Of a DNA stretch of 64,000 nucleotides, positions 24,801 to 32,900 are shown piece by piece. A program made the position numbers and the translations under genes. Position 1 is the stretch's first letter. Every line of letters starts with the position of its first letter. The DNA lies in NCBI GenBank assembly GCA_031213475.1, contig JARUPZ010000023.1, positions 7,086,157 to 7,150,156 of the forward strand, given 5' to 3'. Below the pieces are notes generated by a model, which was given only the letters and a program-made list of their open reading frames with translations, had not been told where the DNA came from and did not search any database. This DNA comes from Nereocystis luetkeana. Its lineage: Eukaryota > Sar > Phaeophyceae > Laminariales > Laminariaceae.

Positions 24801-26476
24801 TCCCGTTTCCCCTCTATTGTCGAGGAGGTGTGTTTCTGATGAAGCGCGCCAAACAAATACCTGGTAATTTATCCCAAACCCCCCTGCTCTCAGAACTCTC
24901 TGAGAGTCAGGAAGTGGGAATCATCAAGATGAGACATCAATCTCTGTGAGTGAGTACAGACGTCTAGCTCGACCGGCATTATAGTAGTCGGGCCTGCCCC
25001 ATACTGCCCCTTTTGTGATCCGGTATCCAGCCTATACCCAAGCATACTATAATGATATCAAGCAATCCCTTCTTTTATTAATGAAAAACAAAAAAATACG
25101 TCAGCTGTGAGTTCTCCCGATAGGTGCCAAACTCTTAAAGTTGAGCGCTGAAAATCGAAAAGGAAATCGAAAGCACGAACAACAACAATTCAGCGTGTCC
25201 CACCGGTCAACGCAACCACGTCAAAACGTCACATCAGGACTGCCGTAGAAAGCCCGCAACCCACAGCAAGCACGGCCACACAGTTGCACAGGTCCCCCGT
25301 AAATAGCCAGCAGGCGAATCACAACACCAGCCCCGGCGTTTTAGTTTGTTTCCCGATGTTCGGGCCAAAGCGAAGAAATTTTGAAGATAATTCTGTTTAA
25401 TGTCCTCGAGAATGAGGTTGGAAGTTCGTTCCCATTATAATAATCTACAATTCGATCCCGGGGCATCAATGTTGGACGCAACACCACCTCTATTTGAGCC
25501 CCAACGCCCTCCCGGGGTCGAATCCTAGTCGTCGCGTCTGCCTGCTCTTCTCTGGTAGATCTATGTTGCCGAGTACTGTAAATTGTCGGCTTGTCGGCTT
25601 GTGTACCGACAGTAGTACTTAAAGTTATGAACTGCCCGTGGACTCTGCTCTCCGTTGTTTTTCGCCTTTTTTGTATTTTGATTCCGTTTGGACACCTCGC
25701 CTAAAATACTTTCGAAAACGAAAGCATTCCGATTTCCGATTTGCGAGTACGATTTCGATTTTGCTTGGACATGCCGTACGTACAAAGTGGCACCAGGTAT
25801 TCATACTTCACATGTATCAGACGGAAACATGCGAAATGAGAAATAATGCCAGTATTCCTTGGCGCGCGCAAAGCGCAAAATGATTGCAGCCAGCCGTGTG
25901 TAAATGAGATGTTTCAAAACAACAAGACATGCTCACCCGTCTCCGAGTTGTAGTAATATGGCTTGCCCTTCTCATCCGTAGCCGCACCCCAACCCAGAGT
26001 GTCCCCAGTGAAAGCCCTTCGAAACTTTTCGAGCTCTGCGATTGTTTCCGCGTTTTTGGCTTCGGCATCTTGTTTGGCTGCTTGGAGCCTTGCCGACGAA
26101 TCTTGCAGGAGGGCCTGCACTCGGAAGTGCCGAGAAGTGCGGAAATTTGGGATTCGCTTAGAATGTTGACACGAAAACAGAACATAGAATCCCTTGAGCT
26201 GGGGACAACGCAACAGGACTGGACGATAATCGGCAGCATGCTTAATGGCATTCGACCCCCGATCGCTACGTACGTACGAGGTAGCACACGCACGTTTTTA
26301 TGTAAACGTAGTCAGCAGAAAACAAGATCCTCGGGTCTCACGTGTTTCTCTTTCTGAAAGTCGGCTTGCTGATCGGCAAGCTTGCCTGTCCACTCATCAT
26401 TGAGCCTGTCGTACTCAGTAGTGAGAGTCTGGAGCTTCTCTTGAACCTCTACCAGCTCCGGGCTCCCCCCGGACAT
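660..26476 (-). CDS. Giant WW / coiled-coil protein gene, at least 32 exons, 3' end beyond window
   Basis: Exons on the minus strand, 5' to 3': 26476-26342, 26114-25937, 23770-23588, 23445-23249, 23029-22832, 22751-22525, 22246-22213, 22006-21830, 21497-21264, 20942-20888, 20300-20182, 19908-19747, 19278-19097, 18712-17752, 17339-16986, 16364-16267, 14714-14594, 12680-12569, 11612-11512, 11012-10710, 10061-9918, 9039-8946, 7827-7765, 7523-7447, 7116-7046, 6895-6771, 5906-5747, 4222-4048, 2460-2297, 1994-1797, 1474-1385, 848-660. Every exon has AG before it and GT after it. Reading phase carries through all junctions except 16267/14714 and 7765/7523, where a small exon is probably missing. The product is mostly charged alpha-helical sequence rich in E, K, R, A and Q, with WW-like domains near the N-terminus. 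I do not recognise the family; a scaffold or cytoskeletal role is only a guess. It could be two or three genes if the phase breaks are real boundaries. Confidence 0.72.
2525..3285 (+). repeat. Two-copy direct repeat in an intron
   Basis: 2525-2700 and 3076-3250 share GACCATAGACCCTCGCATCC-type sequence and ATGCCGGGACGGAGCATGTC. A second pair (3005-3050, 3235-3285) shares GAGCGGCATGTTTTACAG and CCGATGCCAACCCAACCTA. An inverted copy of the first block is at 40795-40885, in the MFS intron. Confidence 0.65.
3553..3952. mobile_element. Nested cluster of the same MITE family
   Basis: Several partial and whole copies in both orientations: TATTACGGGGGACCATAGTT occurs with its complement ACTATGGTCCCCCGT, and the core TTTTTACTAACAATAT repeats. 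This suggests repeated insertion of one element into another. It is inside the intron between exons 28 and 29. Confidence 0.7.
4398..4530 (+). repeat. Dispersed repeat shared with 44528-44640
   Basis: Both contain a GGGGGCGCT/GGGGGACGCT start, a GAGAAATCGTG-type block, GAGCGCCAC/GGCGCCACA and CAGGTATATGATAGCCT or its variant. One copy lies in the WW gene and the other in MFS intron 6. Confidence 0.55.
7046..7827 (-). CDS. Exons 23-25 of the WW/coiled-coil gene, partly uncertain
   Basis: Exon 23 (7827-7765) is 21 codons (AILAKQVAEEARAHNWLITL) between CGCAG and GTGACA, phase 0. Exon 24 (7523-7447) encodes LEKQHAAALTDFLEPAFSR and ends one base into a codon. Exon 25 (7116-7046) starts with the matching two bases, encodes IDELSFYNTKLQSLAGWLD and ends ATG/GTGAGC in phase 0. 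Exon 23 ends in phase 0 while exon 24 needs two preceding bases, so an exon between 7765 and 7523 was missed or exon 24 is wrong. Confidence 0.5.
8946..14714 (-). CDS. Exons 17-22 of the WW/coiled-coil gene: phase-continuous coiled-coil block
   Basis: Six exons join without a phase error. 14714-14594 contains EAKETHEQLEAKRIQATA. 12680-12569 contains WKQLVKAENQVLKGLANQV. 11612-11512 is proline-rich, then GQKLRRDELDDLVQSI, with a GTGAGT donor. 11012-10710 has a basic proline-rich start, then EEVAAAIHQRQEEVAAILEE, with a GTAAGG donor. 10061-9918 contains YEENHREWERLEAERKERL, with a GTAAGA donor. 9039-8946 contains SHEEHLALLSGEASAAES. Each split codon gives a sensible residue (R, R, K, K). The strong donors and the alternation of one-base and two-base overhangs are hard to obtain by chance. 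Confidence 0.76.
11172..11282. mobile_element. Palindromic MITE, copy 1
   Basis: 111 bp with perfect outer inverted ends CTATTACG/CGTAATAG extending into GGCCATAGTTAACAGGA and its complement. The core carries TATAGGTTTTTATGTGTACC. It sits between exons 19 and 20 of the WW/coiled-coil gene. Confidence 0.75.
14081..14495. mobile_element. Inverted repeat around a tRNA-like core
   Basis: Arms 14081-14232 and 14338-14495 are reverse complements with a few differences (shared block AGTAACAGTGATCTCCGG). Between them, 14261-14333 looks tRNA-derived: TGACTGAGTGGTCTAGCAGG and GGTTCAAATCTCACC. Pieces of the same tRNA-like sequence also sit outside both arms (near 14045 and 14510). It is in an intron of the WW/coiled-coil gene. 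Confidence 0.65.
15063..15118 (+). CDS. Isolated exon-like segment on the opposite strand
   Basis: A long pyrimidine tract and TTTCCAG acceptor (15021-15062) precede 56 bases encoding LQEGGFTLNELLDKLWSQ and ending CAG/GTGTCA. No partner exon was found. It lies in a WW-gene intron, next to a SINE. Confidence 0.2.
15126..15353 (-). mobile_element. tRNA-derived SINE, copy B
   Basis: Reverse-complement copy of the element at 58867-59095, including both promoter boxes and the AGTGGGAATGCTGAACCC tail. It lies in the intron between exons 16 and 17 of the WW/coiled-coil gene. A third, diverged tail-only copy is on the minus strand at about 59270-59370. Confidence 0.7.
15698..15770. mobile_element. 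Related palindromic element
   Basis: Inverted repeat of about 24 bases per arm (GGACTGCAGCCCCGTTTTGG / CCTAAACAGGACTGCAGTCC), separated by an AT-rich centre. Same family as 37152-37247 and also intronic. Confidence 0.6.
16267..17339 (-). CDS. Exons 15-16 of the WW/coiled-coil gene
   Basis: Exon 15 (17339-16986) is 118 codons, phase 0 both sides, starting VQQRMHTFAGQPAF after an AACCAG acceptor. It contains a Ser/Thr-rich region and ends IPDTWEETG at GTGAGA. Exon 16 (16364-16267) is helical (AREKQHAEQLARRKETIEAL) and ends either at GTACAA (16266) or at a later GAG/GTGGGC. Neither choice gives the one-base overhang that exon 17 needs, so at least one exon between 16267 and 14714 is missing from this model, or a gene boundary lies here. 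Confidence 0.65.
17752..18712 (-). CDS. Exon 14 of the WW/coiled-coil gene: largest exon, low-complexity with polyQ
   Basis: A 961-base exon, about 320 codons, by far the longest in the gene. It starts helical (EKRLKQVRRNLEDLAYDLL) and passes through an acidic stretch (EQETEEEHH). A low-complexity Ala/Gly/Ser/Pro region follows, then a tract of six Gln (around 18276-18300), a basic segment (EKRDKRARAAAAAMIDR) and a C-terminal part with PPESVWDPRGGDRW. It ends TAAKE at a GTATGG donor in phase 0. Codon usage and the absence of stops across 960 bases support coding; composition suggests intrinsic disorder. The opposite strand carries a 194-codon open frame here that I regard as a shadow. Confidence 0.78.
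19097..19908 (-). CDS. Exons 12-13 of the WW/coiled-coil gene: acidic region
   Basis: Exon 12 (19908-19747) is 54 codons, phase 0 on both sides. It runs from a helix (WLNKTREAEEKRLRADAEPL) into an Asp/Glu-rich stretch (DDATEDDEDDEDQEEF). Exon 13 (19278-19097) is 60 codons plus two bases. It includes GDEGWRYQDVFDSCTEHQGD and a final helix (SELRGMIAKLARRED). Its GTGAAC donor leaves two bases that pair with the single leading base of exon 14. No domain was recognised. The acidic run suggests a flexible or charge-interacting segment. Confidence 0.72.
19347..19464. mobile_element. Palindromic MITE, copy 2
   Basis: 118 bp with the same termini and GGACCATAGTTAACAGGACC inverted-repeat arms as copy 1, and the core ATTTTTACTAACAATATTTG. 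It sits between exons 12 and 13 of the WW/coiled-coil gene. Confidence 0.75.
20182..20942 (-). CDS. Exons 10-11 of the WW/coiled-coil gene: WW3 and tail
   Basis: Exon 10 (20942-20888) is 55 bases and, like exon 9, opens with the TGG of a WW domain in phase 0. It reads WEQGTDGWGKPYWQNSRS and ends at a perfect GTAAGTG donor one base into a Gly codon. Exon 11 (20300-20182) supplies the other two bases and continues DVVQMEPKGW. Asn536, Gln544 and Pro547 sit at WW spacing, with Gln at the second-Trp position. The acceptor of exon 10 lies among overlapping AG dinucleotides (20948-20943); the last was chosen because only it keeps phase with exon 9. The tail contains NHELEGWEGPTPGEIAKEV. Confidence 0.75.
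21264..21497 (-). CDS. Exon 9 of the WW/coiled-coil gene: WW2
   Basis: A 78-codon phase 0 exon. The acceptor (TTCGCAG) lies directly before the TGG codon of the first domain Trp. The domain reads WEVKTDDYGRTYHANWETGE and continues AVYDAPPEMG. Key residues are Trp444, Tyr455, Asn458, Tyr466 (in place of the second Trp) and Pro469, at canonical WW spacing. The remainder is a short proline-containing linker (YRPPLGRNELGEKVD) and a helix (LQALRQVMAEMTVTEQALR). WW domains normally bind proline-rich peptides; loss of the second Trp weakens that expectation. Confidence 0.82.
21830..22006 (-). CDS. Exon 8 of the WW/coiled-coil gene: WPEGW module
   Basis: A 59-codon phase 0 exon with a GCGAG acceptor and a GTAATG donor. 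It begins NLRYLADLWPEGWLVPSMLR, a tryptophan-containing segment, and then becomes a long helix (EERAEKTLLLEEAEGERDM) ending in an alanine run (GVAAAAK). An in-frame stop just upstream of the acceptor shows that the reading frame must start here by splicing. It feeds straight into the Trp that opens WW2 in exon 9. The WPEGW segment may be a structural cap on the coiled coil; I do not recognise it. Confidence 0.75.
22213..23770 (-). CDS. Exons 3-7 of the WW/coiled-coil gene: helical region and micro-exon
   Basis: Exon 3 (23770-23588) finishes WW1 and continues as a highly charged helix (DEGKKKQERAIKKGREAE), ending at a GTATGT donor. Exon 4 (23445-23249) and exon 5 (23029-22832) are coiled-coil-like; exon 5 includes LQERDATIAQLRQDVV. 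Exon 6 (22751-22525) has a basic proline-containing start, then VEERVEEVKLPLEDEL. It ends two bases into a codon. Exon 7 is a micro-exon of 34 bases (22246-22213), one base plus eleven codons (RYKHPASKSVE), and it restores phase exactly for exon 8. Lengths 183, 197, 198, 227 and 34 all fit the phase chain, which is the main evidence that these are exons. Confidence 0.75.
25937..26476 (-). CDS. Exons 1-2 of the WW/coiled-coil gene: start codon and WW1
   Basis: The ATG at 26476 is the first in its frame. It begins MSGGSPELVEVQEKL, a 45-residue helical exon ending at a GTGAGA donor (26341). Exon 2 (26114-25937) follows a GTGCAG acceptor in phase 0. It starts with a helix (ALLQDSSARLQAAKQ) and ends in a WW-type domain: Trp87, a KPYYYN strand with Asn101, then ETG. 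The domain is completed by exon 3 (ESDYDKP), giving Tyr109 and Pro112. Spacing W-14-N-8-Y-3-P matches canonical WW domains, but the second Trp is Tyr. The intron cuts the Gly105 codon after its first base. Confidence 0.8.
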
Positions 26477-26807
26477 CGTCACCGCACTTGTACCTTGTAC
26501 CTGGTACCTCGCAACTCGCAACTTACACAGCCTCAAGTTTTTTTCTAACCGATCTGGAACGGAAACGAACGCGCCGCATTCACGCCTTCTAAAATGCTAA
26601 CAAAACTAAGTTCCACCGCGTTTTCACTGCGGCAGCTGCAAGTACTGCGCCACTGCCAGCTTCCCGAGGGTACTGCTGCGAGCTCGCTACGAGTACGGCT
26701 GTGGGTTACGAAGCTGGAGCGGGCCTTGCAGAGGCGTGGATGGATGAACGAGACCGACGGAGGAAGTAGAGGATTGGGCACCGGAGAAACTGAGCACTTC
26801 GGAAAAC
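26477..26807. promoter_or_regulatory. Shared divergent promoter region
   Basis: There are 331 bp between the ATG of the WW/coiled-coil gene (26476, minus) and the ATG of the MFS transporter (26808, plus). Both 5' UTRs and any bidirectional promoter must lie here. The segment next to the minus-strand start contains several GGTACC-like dyads (around 26490-26515). No clear TATA box was identified. Confidence 0.5.
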
Positions 26808-26958
26808 ATGCGTGATGAAGGTCGACCCTTCGCTTGGCTCCCGCTAGTCGCCATCTCTTTCTGCCTCGCGGCACACACCGTTGCGTTGTCGAGCCTGCTC
26901 ACTTACATGGGGGTCTTCGTGCAATATCTACTGGATCTGCCCTCCCTAAATGCGTCGG
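26808..26958 (+). CDS. Exon 1 of the MFS transporter: start and first helix
   Basis: It starts [18 protein letters not shown] and continues as a hydrophobic helix up to [15 protein letters not shown]. It ends LNAS plus the first base of a Gly codon at GTGAGACGG. The next exon with the matching two-base start and the expected continuation ([14 protein letters not shown]) is at 41341, so intron 1 spans 26959-41340. The Gly-Tyr-Tyr join just before helix 2 is typical of this carrier family, which supports the long-distance link. Confidence 0.75.
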
Positions 26959-29900
26959 GTGAGACGGTGTATGCAGTGACTTTCGCGTCTGTTCGTGTTG
27001 GTTTTGGGTTAGGTTACCAGCGCAAACGCACAACACCTTGCTGTGGATATCATCCCGACTCTTCACCTGTGAGAGGCAACATGAAAGAAAATACCAGGTA
27101 CCAGGTACAAGGTAGCGCCTGGTACGCATATAATCAGAGCTCTCTATAATCATCTAACCCTAAAACCCCACTGCTGTACGTATATACGTGAAAACCCCAA
27201 CTTCTGATCATGAACTGGTACGTACCCGGTATTTGATACCAGGTACCTTGGTACGAGGGTTTGCGTCTGACGGCGCCTGCTCATTGAAGCGAGCCCCAGG
27301 CGTTGGTATTGGAGGTATTCTCCCACTCCAAGTGTTATCGGTAGCTACTGCAGTTGTTGGAGCCTGTCCTGCGACCTGCGACGACGGACTGCGTTGTATT
27401 GATTGCGGGGATGCGTTAATGTGAGAACATTGGTAGGCAGTGGAAGAACGTGCGTGCGCAGACAGATTTACAATGATCGAAGGCAAATCATCATCACCGG
27501 GCTTGGATCTGTGGGCATCGCCCAGTCGTACCAGAGAAGGCGTTATGTGCTGGATGGATGGATAGACGAGGAACGAGCGCATATTGTACGGGTAGCTAGC
27601 TGCTTGAAGTACTTAAAAGTTGTTAGAAAGACCAGTCGGGTAGGCAAGACCGTTTTTTATGCAAGATTGTTTGAGGTTCAAAACTGGGGTCCCTTGGTCC
27701 CTTTGCCTCTTGCCTCTCCTGCTCCTGTTCGTGACTTCATTTTTGCAGCAGGTGTCGTATGCATCGTATGCCAAAAAATTGCATTTATTTTTTTCGTGTG
27801 AGACGGAGACCACAAAAGACGACAGACCACAAATAAGTGACGTACATCATATTTCATGGCGGTAGTGTAAGCGGTGGTGTTGACTGATATTTTTGCCGCA
27901 TAACTCAATAGGTGTTGTTGTTGTTGTTCTCACATTAACTCTCTGACGAAGGAGTCCGTGGTCACACAAAGGTGCTGGAGCCCTAGGAAGATCGGAAAAA
28001 CGAAAAACCCCCGAAAATTCGGCTGCCTCAAAATACACGAGACGAAGAAAGCGCACACGAGCTAAAACCAATGTGCAAACTGGACTAACATGGCCGCGGG
28101 TATATCCTCTCAACTATAACATAGAAGAGTACCCCCGTTCCCACCACTAACCAACTCGTGGCAGCTGACTACAGCGGATGCTGTCTGAAGTGCTGCCTGC
28201 ACCGTACGAAACGCACGGTAGTCGTGAAAACGAAAGAGGAACACACCTGCCTGCTATCTGGAGTGCTGTCAGAGTGATGTATGTACCCTTGAACAAGGCA
28301 AATATGTGTCCACGTACACAGCGGGAACAAGAAGCAATAAAGTCTATGTGTTCGTTGCGCACGAGTCTTACTCGTAGCTACCAGGTGAAGTCTTACGTTG
28401 TCACCACCTAGGCTGGCATTATGCCGCGGTAGACCTCGCTGTGGATGCGCGCACATGCAAGAAAAAAATAAGTATTGCAGCGCGGTAGACTATTACAAAA
28501 CAATACGCAATAGTTTTACCCTCGCCGATAGAACATTTTTTTGGTGTTGACCTTGTATTTTCAGCATCGGCCCCGACGACAACAGTACATCCCCACCCAA
28601 GCAGCAAAAACGAAAGAAAGTACCGGTTGCCTGCCAAGTGGCGCACTGTGCATTACCGGCATGGTATTGCTGAGCATAACTGCGACGCTTCTTGTTCTAC
28701 AGAACCACGCGCAACCGTGCACAAAACACCGTGCATGATGTGTATCCATCAACTGCACACTACGATGATCCCTAGAACTATCATACGTTCACGAGGGCAG
28801 GGGAACAACGCGCTCGAGGCCTTGGGCCTGTGATTCCCGCATTTCCGCTAGTGCGGAGGAACTACATGTCAACGTCTTCCCCCCCCTCTCCCTCCCCATC
28901 ATCTCCGCTGTCCGCCACCTCGACCGGGCGCGCACGGGCATCACTCCTCGGTGAGGCACGGCCGCTCGCTGAGGCACCGCCGCTCGCTGAGGCACCACCG
29001 CTCGCCGAGTCGTTCCTGGCGCCGCGTCGAACACCACAGTTGTGGCGCAGCATGACACTCAGCTCGAACAAGTCGTTCAGCACAGTGTTGTCTGCTGCGA
29101 TCCGAAGATGCAACCCCCTGTCCCCTATTGTTGGGAGTTCCAGTCTAACGGCGGTATTTTTGTACGCGAGAATCACCAAAAACGTGCCTTACAGCCTCCA
29201 AGAGGTCTCTTTCAGGGTCAGGCAACGAGCCTTAACCCAGTGAGGCTGGTAAGGCTCGAAAGACCTCTTAAGGCACGTCCTTCTCAGAAAAGGGCGTTAA
29301 GGCTATTTTTAAGGCACACCTTAAAGGCTAGGGCCTATTGTTGTTGTTCTCACATGAACTCTCGAATCAAGGAGTCTGTGATCACACATGTGCTGGAGCC
29401 CTACTGTAGGAAGATCCGAAAAACCCAGGGCTCACTTCGGTATTCCTTTTTTAGGTTGGTATCGTTTACGGCGGTATCCAGCCACCACGGTAATGCACGG
29501 TAATTATTGGATGGTATCTGGCCACCTTGGTACTCAAGGTTACAGGAACCGGCTATCGCGGTCATGCACGGTAATTTTTGGATGGTAATTGGCCACCTTG
29601 GTACTCATCCGTACAGGAACCGGCTACCACGGTATTACACGGCAAAATAATTTCGTGCCGATCAGGCGGTTTCGCGAGGATGGTCGTGAAGCTTTGAAGA
29701 TGGCAAAAGGGGGGGGGGCGCCAGAATAAAAACTCTTGGCGCTCCCGCCGTGGCGGAACAAACGAAGCCTGGTGACTTTCTGCAGGTTTAAGTGGAGCTC
29801 GTGGTACCTAATATACGTACAGTGAGAGAACAGCAACAGCAACAGCAGCCCTAAAGAGAACAAAATAATCAAGAGTTTGGAGGCCACAGGCTTAATGTTC

Positions 29901-32900
29901 ATTAGACGCATGCTTCTTTTTTTTTAGATGTAATTGGATGGACGAAACACCGCTCGTGGCGCGCGTGTTATACTTGGTTTTAGTATCTACCTGATTTTGA
30001 CCCAATTGGATCAAGTATACCTGGTTTTGGCCACAGCCCTAAAAAAACAACAGGTTGTTTCCAGTCCGAAAACAAAAACATTCAGCACAAAAAAACAAGA
30101 ATAAAAAAACGTGAAATCGCCAAAAAAATGTATAGTCGCCAAGAGAGAATTGAACCCAGAGCCTGGTCCGTGAAAATTGACCGCCTCGCCCACTGGCGTA
30201 GATGGTCATGTCGAATTGAGGTGTCTGCGGTAATTCACTTCGCCTTACTGTACGGTAATTGGGGACTGTACATTTGCGCGGTATTTGGTTGGGTGGTAAC
30301 GAGAAACCACAGGAATGCCGATGTTTGCACGGTAATTGTTAGGATGGGACCGGGATAACATGATTATCTCGGTAACGATTTGGATGGGAATCAGAGAACG
30401 TGATTGGCTTGGTAACGGTTTAGATGGGAACGGTACTTGCGATTTATCACGGAAACGTGCCGTTTACCAATTACCGTGGTTTTACCGCGGTAAAATTGCC
30501 GAAGTGAGCCCTGGAACAACCATATAAAACCAACTTCGGCTGGGAAGCACGACCCTTCCCACCTAAAAAAATACACGTAACGAAGAAAGCGCACACATGA
30601 AATTGAATCAATGTGCAAACTGAACTACGAATAATATGGCTTCGGGTATCCGCTCAAGTACAGCATAGAGAATGAGTTCCCCCCGTCCCCACAACTAGCC
30701 AACTTATTGGTGGCTACTGACTTAGCGGTTGCTGTCTGGAGTGCTGCTTGCACCGTATGAAACGCACGGTAGTCGTGAACACAAAGAGGAATGCGCCTGC
30801 TGTCGGGGGTGCTGTCAGAGTGACGACTCGCGGACATGCAGTGAACAAAGAGCGCTGTGTGCTGTATTCACACTAAATCGTCCTTTCTGCCCAGCTTCAT
30901 CAGTACACCCAGTGCCCGTTCTGATTTCTTGTCCTCGAGAGGTACTGATTCTGTGGTCACAGACTGTGAGACAGAGGAAGACCAACAAAAAAATAAAAAT
31001 CGCAAATTCAAGTGTCAACCAAGTGAAACGCCAGCGTACCGGGTACGAGAACACAACACAATATAAGCAAGACCAGGAAATAAGAACAAAAGACAGTAAA
31101 ATCGAAACAAATTATGAAGTGAAACAGTATGCAAATGACGCAAGGAGTTCAGAAAGGCTGCTAAACGGAAAGCATACGTACTCAGGACGGACAGATATCT
31201 GCTGCACGGACGAAGCAACCAGAGGAAAATACCGGGATACGGAGGGCGGGGAGGGAAAAGGAAACTAAGGGAATGACAAGGCAAGAACAAAGCAAGAAGG
31301 AAGAGAGACGGGGGGGGGGGAAAGAGAACATCGTACTCCAGGCGGTGATAGTAAGATGGGTGCCCGTGTGACCTAGAATATCGATTCGGGAACCTACCCA
31401 CACCCTTTGCCGTCTCCTTCCTACTCTCGTCACTTGCGGTGCCAAGTGTCCGTGCTGCCGCTGCCGCGCTCCCTCCCCATTGAACAACTCAACAAGAAAC
31501 ACACAACAATCTGCTAGACTGTAAGAGCTAGTCGAACCGATACCTAGCCACCCTATCTATCTTTTTAATTTCTGCATTCGTCGGCGGCTGTATCAGTACG
31601 GCTGCCCCCTCCCCCCCTCCCCTTGTCGCCGCTGTTGGCGTCCTCAGCTGCGTGGCGCAGCCAGCTTCTCTGTGCCTCGTCCCTGTACCATCTCGCCATG
31701 AAACAGCCCGCCGCTTCGACGACCCCCCGGTACCACTTACCACTTCCCTCTCTTCTTATCCGCCCTCGGCCATAACACTGTCTCTACTCCGAACAGCAAA
31801 GGGGAGCTTTTCCGTGGACCCCTCGGTGGCTTGAAAAACCCTGAGGTTGTCTGCTAGACATCGGGCCAAGTTCTTTTCTGGTCGACCAGGCCCTGGGTTC
31901 TCCCCACCAGCCATCGTCCCAAACATCACCCGGCGGGTCAGCCGCTCATTGATCGTCCGCTGTACGGCCCCCGCAAAGAGGAAGCGCCGTTTGCGGATCG
32001 TCGTCTAAACACTCTCGCATTGCGCCTTTTTGAGGGCCTTGGCGGACGGCATGAGGTGGTCAGTGCGTTGTTGGCGCTGGAAGCCAATGATCCATAGGAG
32101 GAGTTTGTGGTGTGCAGTTCGGAGCTCAGCGAAGTACTCCTGGCCAAGAGTCCACGTCACACAGGTACAACAGGGTCTCCTCGACCTTTAGCATGCGCAC
32201 TTTTAGAGTAAACGGGGCATCCTCCATACCAGTATCATACTATCCCGTTTGAACCCATTGTAGCATGCCCATGCGAGTCGGATCCGTCGTGTGATCTCTG
32301 GCATTATTTCAGCGCTTGCGGCGACAAGACCACCCAGGTAAAAACAAAATGGATCGTCTGTCTATACCTCTCTCCCGCTGCTTCGATGACGAGCGGTGAG
32401 GCCTGGGGTGCCTGATTCGGTGTCCGCGGTAGCATGGTCTCCGTTTTTATTTCGGATACGGTGAGGCCTACTGCTTCGAAAACGGTCGCAATGACGGTCA
32501 TCATCTTGGCGAGGCCTTCCGCTGACTTAGACACAATGCCTGTATCGTACACGTACAGCATACCCCATATTGTCCTCCGTACGCAAGTTAGTACGTCAAC
32601 CTTCAACCTACCCTCGCCGAGGTCCTCTTCAAGGTGAACCAAGTCCCTCAAAATATCTGGGTCTTCACTGAAGTGTACCAGCACAGCGTGTATCACATCA
32701 GCGAAGAAGACAGAAGCGGTGACAACATACATCCTTGCCGCAGCCCATGAGTGACGTCGAGAATCATTCCGAGTGCTCGCCGTCATCCGTACGCACCCGG
32801 ACTCGCATGCCTTCGTGGAACTGGCGGATAACGGTTAGCATCTTCTCTGGTACGCCGAAGCGTGCGAGCACCACCCACAACAGCTCACGGTCGACGGAGT

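Noticed and set aside
30729-31268. 179-codon open frame on the plus strand
   Set aside because: Made largely of dispersed repeat shared with 28178-28285 and 49640-49830; no motif.
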